Source: JAAYXS01 sp043820985
Lineage (GTDB): Bacteria; Planctomycetota; Phycisphaerae; UBA1845; Fen-1342
Reading direction: 5' to 3'
Assembly (NCBI GenBank): GCA_043820985.1
Contig: JBDRDH010000007.1
Coordinates: 1-64,000, forward strand
Length of the DNA: 64,000 nt
Position numbers and translations under genes: made by a program. Under the pieces are notes generated by a model. The model saw only the letters and a program-made list of their open reading frames with translations. It ran no database searches and was not told the DNA's origin. Below are positions 18,336-30,200 of the stretch, one piece after another (the stretch's first letter is position 1; every line of letters starts with the position of its first letter).

Positions 18336-21173
18336 TTAGCCGCCGCCGACCAAGGCGATGAACCCGTCAATGTCGTAGGCGTTCACGTCGCCGTCGCCGT
18401 TGCAGTCGCCCAGCATACGGAAGCACTCGGGATATATTCCTTCGTAGTCGCAGTTCGGGCTCAGCGCGCAGATGAAGCCGTCGATGTCGTACGAGTTCAC
18501 CGGACCGTCACAGTTCAGATCGCCATAGGTGGGCACGAAGACGCGGACACGTTCACTGGCGTATGCGCCGCAGTCATCGGTCAGCTACACGTCGAAATAA
18601 CCGCTATCAGCCGGATCGCTCGGGTCGATCGTCAACGTATCGGTGGTCACTCCAGAGATGTGCTCGTCATCGACCAAATCGACGCCGTCCTTGCGCCATT
18701 GATACGTGAGGTCACCCAGTGTGGTAGAGGCCGTAACGGAAACGGTGAAGGGGTCGCCCGGAAAAACCGTAGCACCGTCAGGCTGCTGCGTGATCTGGAT
18801 GTAAGGCGAGCCTTGCAGGATCGTACCGGGTTGCCCGTTCTCAAAGCCGAGCCCGCCATCAGCGGTGATCAGCCCCGGATCCATCTGTACATCGCAACAG
18901 AAGTAGGCAATACGGCCGCCAGCACCGCCACCGCCACCGTTGGGACCACGGTCGCCGCCATTGGCCGAGATCGTGCCGGTTCCGGCGAGAGTCCCAATGT
19001 AGAGATAGACGCTACCGCCGGAGCCACCACCGGCATAGGACTGTGCATTACCACCGTCCGCGGAGATCTGACCATCGACCTGCAACGTGCCCGCGACGTT
19101 CATACGGATTGCCCCGCCGCCTGTACCACCTACGGAACCCTGAAATCCACCGCCACCGCCGCTGCCGAAATCCGTCGGCGCTGCCGCAGAACCGTAAATA
19201 GCGCCGCCGGGAGCGCCACTGTCACCCTGACCACCCAGACCGCCATGGCCGGCACCGGCACCGTAGTTACTACTGGTACCCGCGCCGGGCCCGGTTGCGG
19301 GAAGATATCCCATTCCATCGACCGAGATCGCGCCGCCAGCCTCGATCGTGGCATCAGCCTGGACGGTCAGATCGAATGTCGCGGTCTCGGCGTGGTGCGT
19401 CAACATCCCGGCTGCCCCTACCAGCAGGTTGCCAATAGTTGGTGTGTCCGTTGGGTAGACTATGGCGTAGTCGCTGATTGTGACGTCAAACGCCTCCGGC
19501 GAAGTGAGCGGCGTCCACGCTCCGGCGTTGCCGCAGTTACCAATGCTCAGGGTACCGGTCGGACTGCCTGCATCCCTGACGTAAAGCGTGCCGGCCCCGC
19601 CATATTCAAAGCCACTGGCGCCACAGACGGTGATGGTACCAGCGAAGCTATTGGTATCGCGTACGATGGCGATCCGTCCGCCGCCACCGCCGCTTCCACC
19701 CTGGGGGCCGCTGCTACCACCACTGGCCGCGATGGATCCGGGGCCGGCGAGCGTGCCAACCGTGAGATAGATGCTGCCGCCGGAACCGCCACCGGCATAG
19801 TTGACTCCGCTCGCTCCATTAGCATTTATCTGTCCCTCAAGTTGCAGAGTTCCGGTGACTTGCAAACGAATGGCTCCGCCGCCGGTTCCGCCGGGGCAGT
19901 CCAGATATCCCCAACCGCCACCGCTACCCAGCTCGACGGGAGCGGTGATCGAACCATAAGCGCTGCCACCAAAGGCGCCACTATTGCCTTGTCCGCCGTC
20001 GCCGCCGTAACCGGCGCCAGCCCCGTAATCGCTGTTCGTACCAGCGCCCGGACCGGTCCCGGCGGGATATCCTTTGGCATCTACGGAGATCATGCCATTG
20101 GCGTCGACTGTCGCATCACCCTGCACGGTCAGATTGAAGCCGGTATCCTCGGCGGGATGTGTCAGCATTCCGCCCGCCGCTACGTTCAGATTACCAATTG
20201 TCGGAGTACCTGACGGATAAACCGCGGCGTTCTCGCCGATGGTGACGTCAAACGCCTCCGGCGAGGTGAGGGGCGTCAGAGCGCCGCTGTTGCCACAGTT
20301 ACTGAGGCTCAGCGCGCCAGTGGCGCTGCCTGAGTCCTTCTGATAGATCGTGCCGGCACCACCATACTGGTAGCCACTGGCACCACAGGCCGTGATCGTG
20401 CCCGCGAAACTGTCGCTGTCATAGTGGATGGCAATTCGTCCGCCACCACCGCCGGCGCCACCGCTGGGACCCCGCGTGCCGCCGGTAGCGGAGATCGTCC
20501 CGTTGCCGGCGAGTGTTCCGACAGTCAGGTAGATGCTGCCACCGGAACCGCCACCAGCATACGTCTGCGCGTTACCACCGACAGCGGAAATCTGGCCGTC
20601 AATCTGCAATGTGCCGGTCACTTGCAGGCGGATTGCACCGCCACCCGAGCCGCCGATGGCTCCCAGGTATCCACCGCCGCCGCCGCTACCAATGTCGGTC
20701 GGTGCGATGATGGAGCCGTAGGCCGCGCCACCGGCCTGAAGGTTTTCGTTAAAGCCGCCCTCGCCGCCGTAGCCGCCGCCGGCACCGTAGTTGCTGCTGG
20801 TGCCCGCCCCGGGGCCGTTTGCGCAGGTATAGCCACGTGCGTTCACGTCGATCCGGCTGGTGGCATCGACACTAACGTCCGTGGCAATGGTCAAGTCGAT
20901 GGTGTACTCCTGTGTATCGTCATTGAGTGAGTGAGTTACGACCCCACCATTCATGACGTGCAGGCTGTTGAACGGGTGGGCGCCATTCACTGTCAAGGTA
21001 CAGCCATCGACGGTGATGTCATCATTGTCGTACGTGGTGTCGCCGGCGTTGATTGTGGTATCGAACGTAAACGTGATGGCCCAGACCGGGCCAGCGCCCA
21101 GGAATAACAGGATCAACATGACCCCGAAAGTCCTCAGTAGTCTTCTGGCCTTGATTTCATCTGTGTGTAACAT
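18336..21173 (-). pseudogene. Gly-rich repeat protein, 3 units, with Ig-like domain and dockerin; interrupted by in-frame TAG
   Basis: Start at ATG 21173 (MLHTDEIKARRLL…): AAGGAGG lies 9 nt upstream and a signal peptide ending in GPVWA follows. Three tandem units of roughly 230-260 residues each contain a YGAGxGxGG block, a GSGGG…GGGAIRLxVxGTL block, GGGSGGSIYLxVGTLAG and GGGGGRIA, then a beta-rich segment (PLTSPEAFDVTI…). An Ig-like domain (TYQWRKDGVDLVDD) comes next. The frame stops at TAG 18585-18587, just after SGYFDV. Translation continues in the same frame as LTDDCGAYASERVRVFV and two dockerin repeats (NCDGPVNSYDIDGF, NGDGDVNAYDIDGF) to 18336. The paralogues read straight through this point, so a single C-to-T change (CAG to TAG) would explain it. 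Confidence 0.8.
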
Positions 21174-21388
21174 GGTTGCCGTCCTCCTTGGTGCCAATGC
21201 ACAATTCCCCATCTGTAGAGATCAGGGACCTTTTCCCGTTTAACAGTTGACAGTCAGCTTGTTTTTGAGCTTCTTTCTGTCCACTAACAAAGCGGTATTA
21301 ATGCACCGGCGCCACGCCCTTTCTGTGTTCCGATAATCCGTGGTCGATTTGCCCCCAAAGTGATCAGTCCGTCACAAAGATGAACGAA

Positions 21389-21416
21389 CGGCCGGGCGTC
21401 ATTCCGCGCCCGGCCG
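21389..21416 (-). terminator. GC-rich hairpin past the 6-unit Gly-rich gene
   Basis: A 10-bp perfect stem (CGGCCGGGCG at 21389-21398 with CGCCCGGCCG at 21407-21416, 8-nt loop) lies 43 nt beyond the stop of the minus-strand gene. There is no clear T tract, so it may act as a transcript-stabilising hairpin or a weak terminator. Confidence 0.55.
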
Positions 21417-21458
21417 CTCTAACTGATTATGTGAGTCTTCTATCTACCGCGGTTGGTA

Positions 21459-24400
21459 TTAACCACCGCCGACCGCGGTAATGAAGCCATCGATATCGTA
21501 GGAATTCACGGAGCCATCGCCGTTCATATCGCCCAGCATGCGATCACAGTGTGGATATAAACCTTCATAATCACAGCTTGGACTGACCGCACAGATGAAG
21601 CCGTCGATGTCATAGGCGTTCACGGCCCCGTCGCAGTTCATGTCACCGGGCGGCGGTACCGTCAGGAACGCCCAGTCGCTGGAGAACGGTCCGCAGTCAT
21701 CAGTGACCACGACGTAGTAATTGCCCTGATCGGTCAACTCCGCTGTCACGATCGAGAGCGTATCCGTTTGTGAGCCGGTGATACGCCCGTCATCCACCAG
21801 ATCGACGCCGTCCTTGCGCCACTGGTAGCTGAGCGTACCCTCGCCGGTGGCGGCCACGGTGAAGGTCACCGGGTCGTCGACGAAGGCGATCTGATCCTGC
21901 GGATGCAGCGTGATCTCGATGGTGTTGGAGCCGTAGAAGATGGTTCCATCCGCGCCGACCTCATAACCTGCGCCGCCCGTTGCGGTGATCTGTGACGTGC
22001 TCATCTGCAGGTCGCACGTGAAGATGGCGATGCGTCCGCCGCCACCGCCGCCCGCACTGGCATACTGCGCACTGCCACCGTTGGCCGTTATCACGCCAGT
22101 ACCATCGAGGCTTTCGACCCGCAGCCAGATGCTGCCACCGGAGCCACCGCCACCATAGTTGCCGCTATAGACGCCGCCGTCATTTCCATTCGCCGCCAAT
22201 TGACCATCAACCTGGAGCGCGCCGGCGACGTTCATGAACACTATGCCGCCGCCAGCTCCACCGATGTCGTACGGATCACCTTTACCACCGCCGCTGCCTA
22301 GTAAGTTGGGCGTCCATTCAATGCCGTAAGTGCTACCGCCAGTGGCTTGGGTGCTGTCGCCACCGGCGCCGCCATAGCCGGCCCCGGCTCCATATGTAGA
22401 ACCGTCGCTGCCTTGGCCGGGTCCGGACGAGGAGCCATGTCCGCGTCCGTTAGCCTGGATTGCGCCGCCGGCATCGATCGTCACGTCTCCTTGTACGTTC
22501 AAGTAGAAGCTGTCATCACCACTCAGATGGGTCAACGTGCCACCACTGGCCACATGGATACCGGACACCGTGAGTGCCTCGGTGGGGTAGACAATGGCGC
22601 CGTTGGCAATCGTATAGGTAAACGGATCGGTTTCGGTAAGTGGCGTCCAGACCCCGCTGATGCCACCGTTGTCGTAGAGCACGTTGCCATAGGTCTGGGC
22701 GGAAGTCTTGGTGTAGATGGTCCCGGCGCCGCCGTTTTGGTAGCCGGTGCCGGCGTGGACCGCGATGCCGCCGGTATAACCAGCGGTGTCATCGCAGTAG
22801 ATGGCGATGCGTCCGCCACCACCGCCACCGCCATCGGCGGCGGCGAGGTTACCGTTGCCGCCGTTCGCGGAGATGGGGCCGACTCCGGTCAGTGTCGTGG
22901 TGGTAATCCAGATGCTGCCACCAGAGCCGCCACCGTTGTCGGAATTGGTAGTACCTTCGCCGTGGCCGCCGTCGGCCGTCAGATCCCCATTCACGTTTAG
23001 CGTCCCGGTTACGGAAAGCCGCATGGCGCCGCCTCCGTGACCACCGTCGTAGGCGGAATCGGTCTCTTCGCCGCCGCCGCTACCAAGGTCGGTGGGTTCC
23101 GTGATGGAGCCATAAATACCGCCACCAGTGGTGTTGGAGCCGTTTCCTCCGGGCCCGCCATAGCCGCCACCCGCGCCGGACGAGGTTGAGCTTCCCCCGG
23201 CTCCCGGACCGTTTTGCGGCGCGTGGCCGCGCTCGCTCACGCTGATCCGGCCGCCGGCGTCGATCGTGGTGTCACCAGTGATAGTGAAATGGCTGGCGCC
23301 CTGTTCGACGGGCTGCGTGATCAAAGCCGTGTCCTCCACGGTCAGATCGCCGTCGATCGTGAGATCGCCGGTATGAATGAGCGTCGCGTTATTGCGCACA
23401 ATCATGTTGTTGTCGACAGAACTCACGCCAGGCAGATTGGTTTCGGCGCCGCTGGTGCCACAGTTGTCGAGGATCAACGCGGACTGACCGGCAGTTGCCT
23501 CGATATAGACGGTTCCGGCCCCACCGTTGCCGTAGCCTATGCCGCCACAGGCGGTCAGTGTGCCCGAGAATCCGGTCGTGTCGTCGCAGTAGACGGCAAT
23601 ACGTCCACCACCACCGCCACCGCCCTCCGGGGACGCACTGTGGTTGCCACCGTTAGCAGAAATGGACCCAGCCCCAGTCAAGGTGCCAGCGGTTAACCAG
23701 ATGCTGCCGCCTGAGCCGCCGGCGTGGTCCTGACCGGATGTGCCGGTGCTAGTGCCGCCGTTGGCTAGCAGCTCGCCTTCAATGACCAGCGTCCCGGTCA
23801 CGGACAGTCGGACAGCACCGCCGCCATAGCCACCTGAATTGCCAGCGTCAAGCTCCTCACCGGCCCCGCTGCCCAAGTCGGCAGGCTCCGTAAACGAGCC
23901 ATACGTCAAGCCGCCGGTGGTGTTGGAGCCGTTTCCACCGGGTCCGCCGTAGCCGCCGCCGGCGCCGGACTGGTAAGTACTTTCACCGGCTCCCGGGCCG
24001 CTCTGTGGCGCGTAACCGCGTACGCTCACGTCGATCTTGCTCGCGGCGTCGACACTTGTGTCTCCAGTAACGATGAGCTGTAGCCCGTTCGTGTTGGCCG
24101 TGTGGTGGTGGATCTCGCCTCCCGTCTCGACAGCGAGATCGCCGTCAACAGTGAGTTCCCCCGAGTGGGTCAGTTGTGCGTTATTGCTGACGACAAGGTT
24201 GTTGTCGATTTGCAGGACGCCGGGTAGCTCGGTTATGTAGCCGGCGGCTGCACAGTTATCTATGCTCAGCGCATATCCGAGCGAACCGCCTGACTCGAGA
24301 TAGACCGTTCCCGCGCCGCCGATCTCGTATCCTGCTCCGCCGCACGTCGTAACCGTACCGGCGAACGTATCAGTTGTGGCATAGACGGCGACGTGTCCGC

Positions 24401-26726
24401 CGCCACCGCCGCCGGCGTAAATGCTCCCTCCATCCCCACCGTCAGCAGAGATCATGCCAGCTCCTGACAGGCTATCGGCCGTGATCCAGACGCTGCCGCC
24501 GGAGCCACCACCACCAGTCTCGGAACCGACAATCCCGCCCACATTTCCATCAGCCAGTATCTGTCCCTCGACGACGAGATTGCCGCCGACCGTTAGCTGA
24601 ACCGCCCCGCCCCCGGCGCCACCAGCGACATTCTGGCCGTCGTTATCACCGCCACCGCCACTGCCGAGCGTATCGGGCTGCGCGAACGCCCCGTCAGACG
24701 CAACACCGCGCGCGGTGCCGTCGCTACTGCGCCCGCCAACTCCGGCGTGCCCGCCGCCGCAGCCGTTATTCGAGCCGTCGCCGCCGGCGCCCGGTCCACT
24801 ACGCGAACCGAAGCCGCGGCCACTGACGTCGATCTTGCCGTCCAGCGCGATGGTCGCATCATTAGCCACATCCAGATGGATCCCGCCCAGGGTAGTGCCG
24901 CGATGCAGCACGGTACCGTTCGCGAGAATTGCGAGATCAGCCATGGTGACTGTTCCCTCGGCCGGAACACCCAGAACGGCGCCGGCCCCCACCTGTACCG
25001 TGCCGAACGCCGGGTAGGTCGCGGGCAAATCGGTATAGGCATAGCTGTTGCCGTTGTTGTCAACGTAGAGGTCACCGACGGTATCCGAGTTATTGTGAAT
25101 GTAGATTGTTCCCGCACCACCTACTCGGGTGATCCCGCCTCCATAAGCGGTGATAGTACCGCTGTAGGTATTGGCCGTGTCGTAGTAGATGGCAATGCGG
25201 CCACCACCACCACCACCGGCGGAATCGACGACGACGCCACCACCATTGGCGGACATGCTACCGCTACCTTCTAGTGAGTCAGCCTGTACGTAAATGCTGC
25301 CGCCGGAACCGCCTCCGCCCCAGTTGCTACCGGCGATACCGCCGTCATTGCCATTCGCGATCAGGGCACCCTCAAGCGTCAGGGTTCCCACGACATTCAG
25401 GTGGAGGGCACCACCACCGGCGCCACCCTGCTCGTAGCTGTCGGTTCGTCCACCACCGCTGCCCAGGTCGGTCGGTTCGGTAATCGAGCCGTAGACCAAG
25501 CCGCCGGTAGCGCCGGTACTGTTGGCGCCGGTGCCGCCATATCCGGCGCCGGCGGCATAAGTCTCATGATCGCCACCTTCGCCGGGACCGCTTGACGAAC
25601 CGTAGCCGCGACCAGATACGTTGATTGTCGCGCCGGGATCGATCGTTGCGTCGCCTTGTATTGTCAGATCAATTCCGGGGCCGCCCGAGGAGTGCGTCAA
25701 CACGGAGTCGTCGTTGATCATCAAGTCGCCAATGGTCATGGCCTCTGTGGGATACGCAATCGCGGCGTGACGAATCGCCAGGTCAAACGCTTCGGGCGAA
25801 GTCAGCGGCGTCCAGGCCCCGACCGCGGTGTTGTTGTCCACCACCAGGATTCCAGAAGCCGCTGCCGTTTCCTTGAAGTACGCTGTCCCGGCCCCGCCGC
25901 GCACGTACCCATCCCCACCATGAGCCGGTGTGGACCACCCGAAGCCGCCGAAGTCGTCGGCATAGAGCGCGATCCGCCCGCCGGCGCCACCACCACTGCT
26001 CGTAACAAGGGCGGCGTTTCCGCCGATGGCCGAGACCGTTCCGCCACCGGTCAGAACCGCGGCCGTCATGTAGATGCTCCCACCCGAGCCGCCGCCACCA
26101 TAGTTACTGCCGACGATACCGCCGTCGGCGCCGTTTGCTGTGATGTCACCGTCTATGGTCAAGGTTCCGTTGACGACCAGACGCACGGCGCCGCCGCCAG
26201 GGCCACCCTGCTGATAGGTGTCGGTTCGGCCGCCGCCACTGCCGATGTCGGTCGGCTGGAGGATCGAGCCGTAGCTGGAGCCGCCCGCCGCGGCCGAGCT
26301 GTTCCCGCCGTTCCCGCCGTGGCCGGCACCAGCGCCGTATGTGCCGTGATCCTCGCCCTGGCCCGGACCCTCGGAGGAGCTGTAGCCCTTGCCGTCCACG
26401 TCGATCCGGCTGCCGGTTTCGACTGTCACATTGGTGGCGATGGTCAGATCGAGCGTGAATTCCTGCACGTCGGCGTTGGCCGAGTGCGTCACGATACCGC
26501 CGTTGATGATTTGCAGGCTATTGAACGGGTGCGCGCCGTCGACCGTCAACGTACACCCATCGACAATGATGTCGTCATTGTCGTATGTGGTATCGGTTGG
26601 TCCGATATACGTATTTTCAGTGAACGTCACCGCCAACGCCGGCGCGGTCATCAACAGCAGCAAGCCTGTCGAGATGACTAAAACACGAGTCAAGAACGAC
26701 GAATTGGAATGGCACGTGCAACTCAT
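21459..26726 (-). CDS. Giant Gly-rich repeat protein, 6 units, with Ig-like domain and dockerin
   Basis: A 1755-residue secreted protein. The ATG at 26726 has AGGAGG about 8 nt upstream and a signal peptide (RVLVISTGLLLLMTAPALA). A short conserved head (DTTYDNDDIIVDGCTLTVDG) precedes six tandem units, each with a GAGxGxGG…GG block, GSGGG, GGAGGGA(V/I)xLxVxGTL, GGGSGGSI(Y/W), GGGGGRIAIYxD and a GGAGT(I/V)Y strand. The C-terminus has an Ig-like fold (LSYQWRKDGVDLVDDGRI…ADQGNYYVVV type) and two dockerin-type repeats (NCDGAVNAYDIDGF, NGDGSVNSYDIDGF). No catalytic motif is seen; repetitive beta-solenoid architecture, adhesion or matrix roles are inference. It shares leader, head and tail with its neighbours, so the cluster arose by duplication. 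Confidence 0.85.
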   Translation of the reverse strand: MSCTCHSNSSFLTRVLVISTGLLLLMTAPALAVTFTENTYIGPTDTTYDNDDIIVDGCTLTVDGAHPFNSLQIINGGIVTHSANADVQEFTLDLTIATNVTVETGSRIDVDGKGYSSSEGPGQGEDHGTYGAGAGHGGNGGNSSAAAGGSSYGSILQPTDIGSGGGRTDTYQQGGPGGGAVRLVVNGTLTIDGDITANGADGGIVGSNYGGGGSGGSIYMTAAVLTGGGTVSAIGGNAALVTSSGGGAGGRIALYADDFGGFGWSTPAHGGDGYVRGGAGTAYFKETAAASGILVVDNNTAVGAWTPLTSPEAFDLAIRHAAIAYPTEAMTIGDLMINDDSVLTHSSGGPGIDLTIQGDATIDPGATINVSGRGYGSSSGPGEGGDHETYAAGAGYGGTGANSTGATGGLVYGSITEPTDLGSGGGRTDSYEQGGAGGGALHLNVVGTLTLEGALIANGNDGGIAGSNWGGGGSGGSIYVQADSLEGSGSMSANGGGVVVDSAGGGGGGRIAIYYDTANTYSGTITAYGGGITRVGGAGTIYIHNNSDTVGDLYVDNNGNSYAYTDLPATYPAFGTVQVGAGAVLGVPAEGTVTMADLAILANGTVLHRGTTLGGIHLDVANDATIALDGKIDVSGRGFGSRSGPGAGGDGSNNGCGGGHAGVGGRSSDGTARGVASDGAFAQPDTLGSGGGGDNDGQNVAGGAGGGAVQLTVGGNLVVEGQILADGNVGGIVGSETGGGGSGGSVWITADSLSGAGMISADGGDGGSIYAGGGGGGHVAVYATTDTFAGTVTTCGGAGYEIGGAGTVYLESGGSLGYALSIDNCAAAGYITELPGVLQIDNNLVVSNNAQLTHSGELTVDGDLAVETGGEIHHHTANTNGLQLIVTGDTSVDAASKIDVSVRGYAPQSGPGAGESTYQSGAGGGYGGPGGNGSNTTGGLTYGSFTEPADLGSGAGEELDAGNSGGYGGGAVRLSVTGTLVIEGELLANGGTSTGTSGQDHAGGSGGSIWLTAGTLTGAGSISANGGNHSASPEGGGGGGGRIAVYCDDTTGFSGTLTACGGIGYGNGGAGTVYIEATAGQSALILDNCGTSGAETNLPGVSSVDNNMIVRNNATLIHTGDLTIDGDLTVEDTALITQPVEQGASHFTITGDTTIDAGGRISVSERGHAPQNGPGAGGSSTSSGAGGGYGGPGGNGSNTTGGGIYGSITEPTDLGSGGGEETDSAYDGGHGGGAMRLSVTGTLNVNGDLTADGGHGEGTTNSDNGGGSGGSIWITTTTLTGVGPISANGGNGNLAAADGGGGGGGRIAIYCDDTAGYTGGIAVHAGTGYQNGGAGTIYTKTSAQTYGNVLYDNGGISGVWTPLTETDPFTYTIANGAIVYPTEALTVSGIHVASGGTLTHLSGDDSFYLNVQGDVTIDAGGAIQANGRGHGSSSGPGQGSDGSTYGAGAGYGGAGGDSTQATGGSTYGIEWTPNLLGSGGGKGDPYDIGGAGGGIVFMNVAGALQVDGQLAANGNDGGVYSGNYGGGGSGGSIWLRVESLDGTGVITANGGSAQYASAGGGGGGRIAIFTCDLQMSTSQITATGGAGYEVGADGTIFYGSNTIEITLHPQDQIAFVDDPVTFTVAATGEGTLSYQWRKDGVDLVDDGRITGSQTDTLSIVTAELTDQGNYYVVVTDDCGPFSSDWAFLTVPPPGDMNCDGAVNAYDIDGFICAVSPSCDYEGLYPHCDRMLGDMNGDGSVNSYDIDGFITAVGGG

Positions 26727-26895
26727 GGCTTCAACCTCCTATGCAACGCCCCAACATGTTGATATGTGAAAACCCATTGATTCAAACCACTTGTGGAGAT
26801 GCCTCTATGGCCCATTACGTCCACGCATATGGTGTGTGCACGCCGCCACTTCCTCTCCATAGGTTCAAAGCGTGTATTGCCCGCTCGCGCTGCGG
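26724..26895 (-). repeat. Duplicated 5' leader, copy A
   Basis: About 170 bp upstream of the 6-unit gene are nearly identical to 33280-33450 upstream of the 7-unit gene, including the AGGAGG ribosome site, the CAACATGTTG palindrome region, and the stretch around TGGAGATGCCTCTATGGCCC. Differences are scattered substitutions and small indels. Homology falls off beyond about 26895. Confidence 0.85.
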
Positions 26896-27282
26896 GGAAA
26901 AACGCGACTTGTCCGACTTTTCGCGCCTGCCAGCCGGTCTCGGCTCAGGACGCCTGGACCCAGGCAACGTTGTCGCTGGCTTCATTCCCGTTCTGCTCCT
27001 TCCCCGTGCGCATGATACTCAGGCTGACATGAACCGCCTGGTGCGCACGCACACCAGCCCACCGCACGGAAGTTGCGGTAATTACCAATAATATAACAGA
27101 CTCGGCCCAAATTCGGCAGCAAAATCAAATGGAAGACTCGATTGATATCTCCGCCATACAGTTATCGGGCAATGAATTTCACACAGTAGTTGCCGCGCAC
27201 CATTGCTCATATACAGACCAGCACTCCGCCACGTAGACGGAGTGCTGGCCAGAATATCCAGGTGAATTAGGATCCAATAATC
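26896..27282. other. Spacer with hairpin
   Basis: No supported gene. The segment nearest the preceding minus-strand gene should contain the promoter of the 6-unit gene. It is more AT-rich (aataatataacag) than the flanking genes. The only distinct structure is the hairpin at 27218-27248. Confidence 0.4.
27218..27248 (-). terminator. Hairpin past the 7-unit Gly-rich gene
   Basis: An 11-bp perfect stem (CCAGCACTCCG at 27218-27228 with CGGAGTGCTGG at 27238-27248, 9-nt loop) lies 35 nt beyond the stop codon of the minus-strand gene. No long T tract follows on the minus strand, so termination efficiency is uncertain. Confidence 0.6.
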
Positions 27283-30200
27283 TTATCCACCGCCGACCGC
27301 GGCGATGAAGCCATCGATATCGTAGGCGTTGACCTCGCCGTCGCCATTCATATCGCCTAGCATGCGGTCACAGTATGGGTATTGGCCTTCATAGTCGCAC
27401 TGGAGGCTCAGTGCGCAGATGAAGCCGTCGATGTCATAGGCGTTCACGACCCCGTCGCAGTTCATATCGCCGGGCGGCGGCACGATGAATGTCGCCGGGT
27501 TGCTGGGGAACGCGCCGCAATCGTCAATGACGAGCACGTCGTAACTGCCGGCGTCCGTGAACTCGATCAGCGTGATCGTCAACGTGTCCGTCGTGACGCC
27601 GGAGAAATGTCCGTCATCGACCAGGTCCTCGCCGCCCTTGCGCCACTGGTAGGACAGATCGCCATCGCCGGTGGCGGTAACGGAGAACGTCATCACTGGA
27701 TCACCGGCGAAGGCGAAGGCGTCTTCAGGTTGCGCGAGAATCTCGACCGAACTCGAGCCGACGAAGACGGAGCCGTCCTCACCGTTCTCCCAGCCCGCAC
27801 CGCCGGCGACTTCAATCTGCTCGAGCGGCATGAGCAGGTCGCAGGTGAACAGCGCTATGCGTCCACCAGCCCCACCGCCGGCATAGACTGGATTGGCGCC
27901 GGCGCCGCCGTTGGCGGTGATCTGTCCGGTACCATCTATGGACGCGGCCTTGAGGGCGATTCCACCACCGGAGCCACCACCGGCTTCGTACGCAGTCCCA
28001 GGAGTGCCGTTCGCGGTAATGATACCGTCGACAGTCAGGACATCATTGACGCTCAAGAGTATAGCGCCACCGCCCACGCCACCGTTATAGCCGTGGTTTG
28101 TGTCTCGGCCGCCTCCGCTGCCGAGGTTAAACGGGGTCACCGGGGTGCCGTAGGCTTCGCCACCAGACGCGGATGAGCCAGCGCCGCCGGCGCCGCCGTA
28201 GCCCGCACCGCCGGCTTCATTGCCATCACTACCCTGACCCGGTCCATTCGATGACGAGTAGCCACAGGCGTTCACGGAAATGGCACCGTCAGTAAGGACT
28301 GTGGCGTCGTCGAGCACGTATACATTGAATACATTCTCTCTGGGCTCATGGCTGAGTACGGCCTGAGAATCAATAGACAAATTCTGGAACGTCACCGGGT
28401 CGTCAACCCAGACCCAGCACGCGTTGGCCAAATTCAGGTCAAACGCGGCTCTGCTCCACAGTGTGGAATCCAGTCGCGTCAGTCCGCCGGCGTTCCCGCC
28501 GTTATCGATCAGCACGGCGGCATAGGGATCGCCCGAGCCGCTGGTGTAGATGGTGCCGGCGCCGCCGTACTGTGAACCGTTCGCGCCGTAAGCTGACCAG
28601 GATCCTGCAAAGCTGTTGGTATTGTAGTAGATGGCGACGCGTCCGCCGCCGCCGCCGCCGGCTCGTGTGACGTCGTATCCCTGGCCACCATTCGCGGAAA
28701 TCGCGCCGGAGCCAGCCAGCGTGGCCACGTCGAGCCAGATCGAGCCCCCGGAGCCGCCGCCGGCATGGTAGTACTCACCGGTTATCCCGTCGGCCGTGAC
28801 CGCTCCGTCGACGGTCAGTACACCACCGACGGTGAGCTTGAGCGCACCGCCGCCCGCGCCACCGGCATATCCGTTATTCGTGTCGTATCCGCCGCCGCTG
28901 CCGAGATCAGCGGGTTGATCGATAGAGCCGTAGACGCTGCCGCCGGTAACGCCGTAATAGCCCCGACCACCGACACCTCCGTATCCGCCGCCACCGGCCT
29001 CGTTGCCGTCCGTACCGGCGCCGGGCCCTTCGCTCGATGGGAAACCACGGGCGTCGGCGTGGATGAAGCTGCTTAGATCAACTGTCGCGTCGCCAAGGAC
29101 AGTCACGTCAAACGTGTTCTGCCCGGCTTCGTGGCTGAACTGCGCCACGTTCAGGACATCCAGGCTGGCGAACGTCATCGCGTCATCCGCGAATACGAAC
29201 GCGGCATGATCGAGGTCCAGGTTGAACGTCACCGATCCGCTCGGCCACAAGGCGGTGTACATCCGCGTCAGGCCGCCGGCGTTGCTGGCGTTGTCAATCA
29301 GCACGGTGCCATAGGTTTCAGCCGCGGCCTTCGTGTACACGGTTCCGGCGCCGCCGTACTGGCGGCCATTGCCGCCGTATGCCGACCAGAGCCCTACGAA
29401 GCTGTTGGTGTTGCAGTAGATTGCCACGCGCCCACCACCACCGCCGCCGGCGTATGTGGGGTCGTATCCCGGACCACCATTCGCGGAAATCGCACCGGAG
29501 CCGGCCAGCGTGGCCACGTCAAGCCAGATTGAGCCCCCGGAGCCGCCGCCGGCATGGTAGTACTCACCGGTTATCCCGTCGGCCGTGACCGCTCCGTCGA
29601 CGGTCAGCACGCCACCGACGGTGAGCTTGATCGCTCCGCCACCAACGCCGCCGGCATATCCGTTATTCGTGTCGTAGCCGCCGCCGCTGCCAAAGTCAGT
29701 CGGCGATGTGATCGAGCCATACGTGCCGCCACCAACACTGCTGGAGCCCGCGCCACCAGTTCCGCCGTATCCGCCACCGCCGGCCTCATAGCCGTCGCCG
29801 CCTTCGCCCGGACCGTCCGATGACCCGAATCCGTGCGCGTCCGCGGAAATCGCGGAACCAGCCTCGATGCCAGCGTTTCCGTTCACGGTTAGTTCAAGAG
29901 TTTGTAGCGACGGGGGCCACACAGTGCTGTTGCCCGCGACGTCGAGCGTCTCGAGTGTCGTCGCTTCGCTGATCTCGACCTGCGCGCCTCCGCTGATCTC
30001 TGTGTTGGCCGCCGGCGATTGGCTGTCCAGCGGCGTGCGGGCGATATTCGTCGCGCCGCACGCATCGATCGTTAGCGCGCCGGTCAGTGCTCCCTCTTGG
30101 GTGTAGATCGTTCCAGCCCCGCCTCCGACCGTCCCAGCGGCGCCACAAGCAGTCATACCGCCGGAGAAAGTCGAGCTGTCGTGGTAGACGGCGATACGTC

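Noticed and set aside
18324..20213. Long plus-strand open frame (629 codons) opposite the first Gly-rich gene, and similar frames opposite the other two
   Set aside because: Gly-rich GGN codons on the minus strand leave few stops on the other strand; the translations are low-complexity Ala/Thr/Val strings without a signal peptide or motif.
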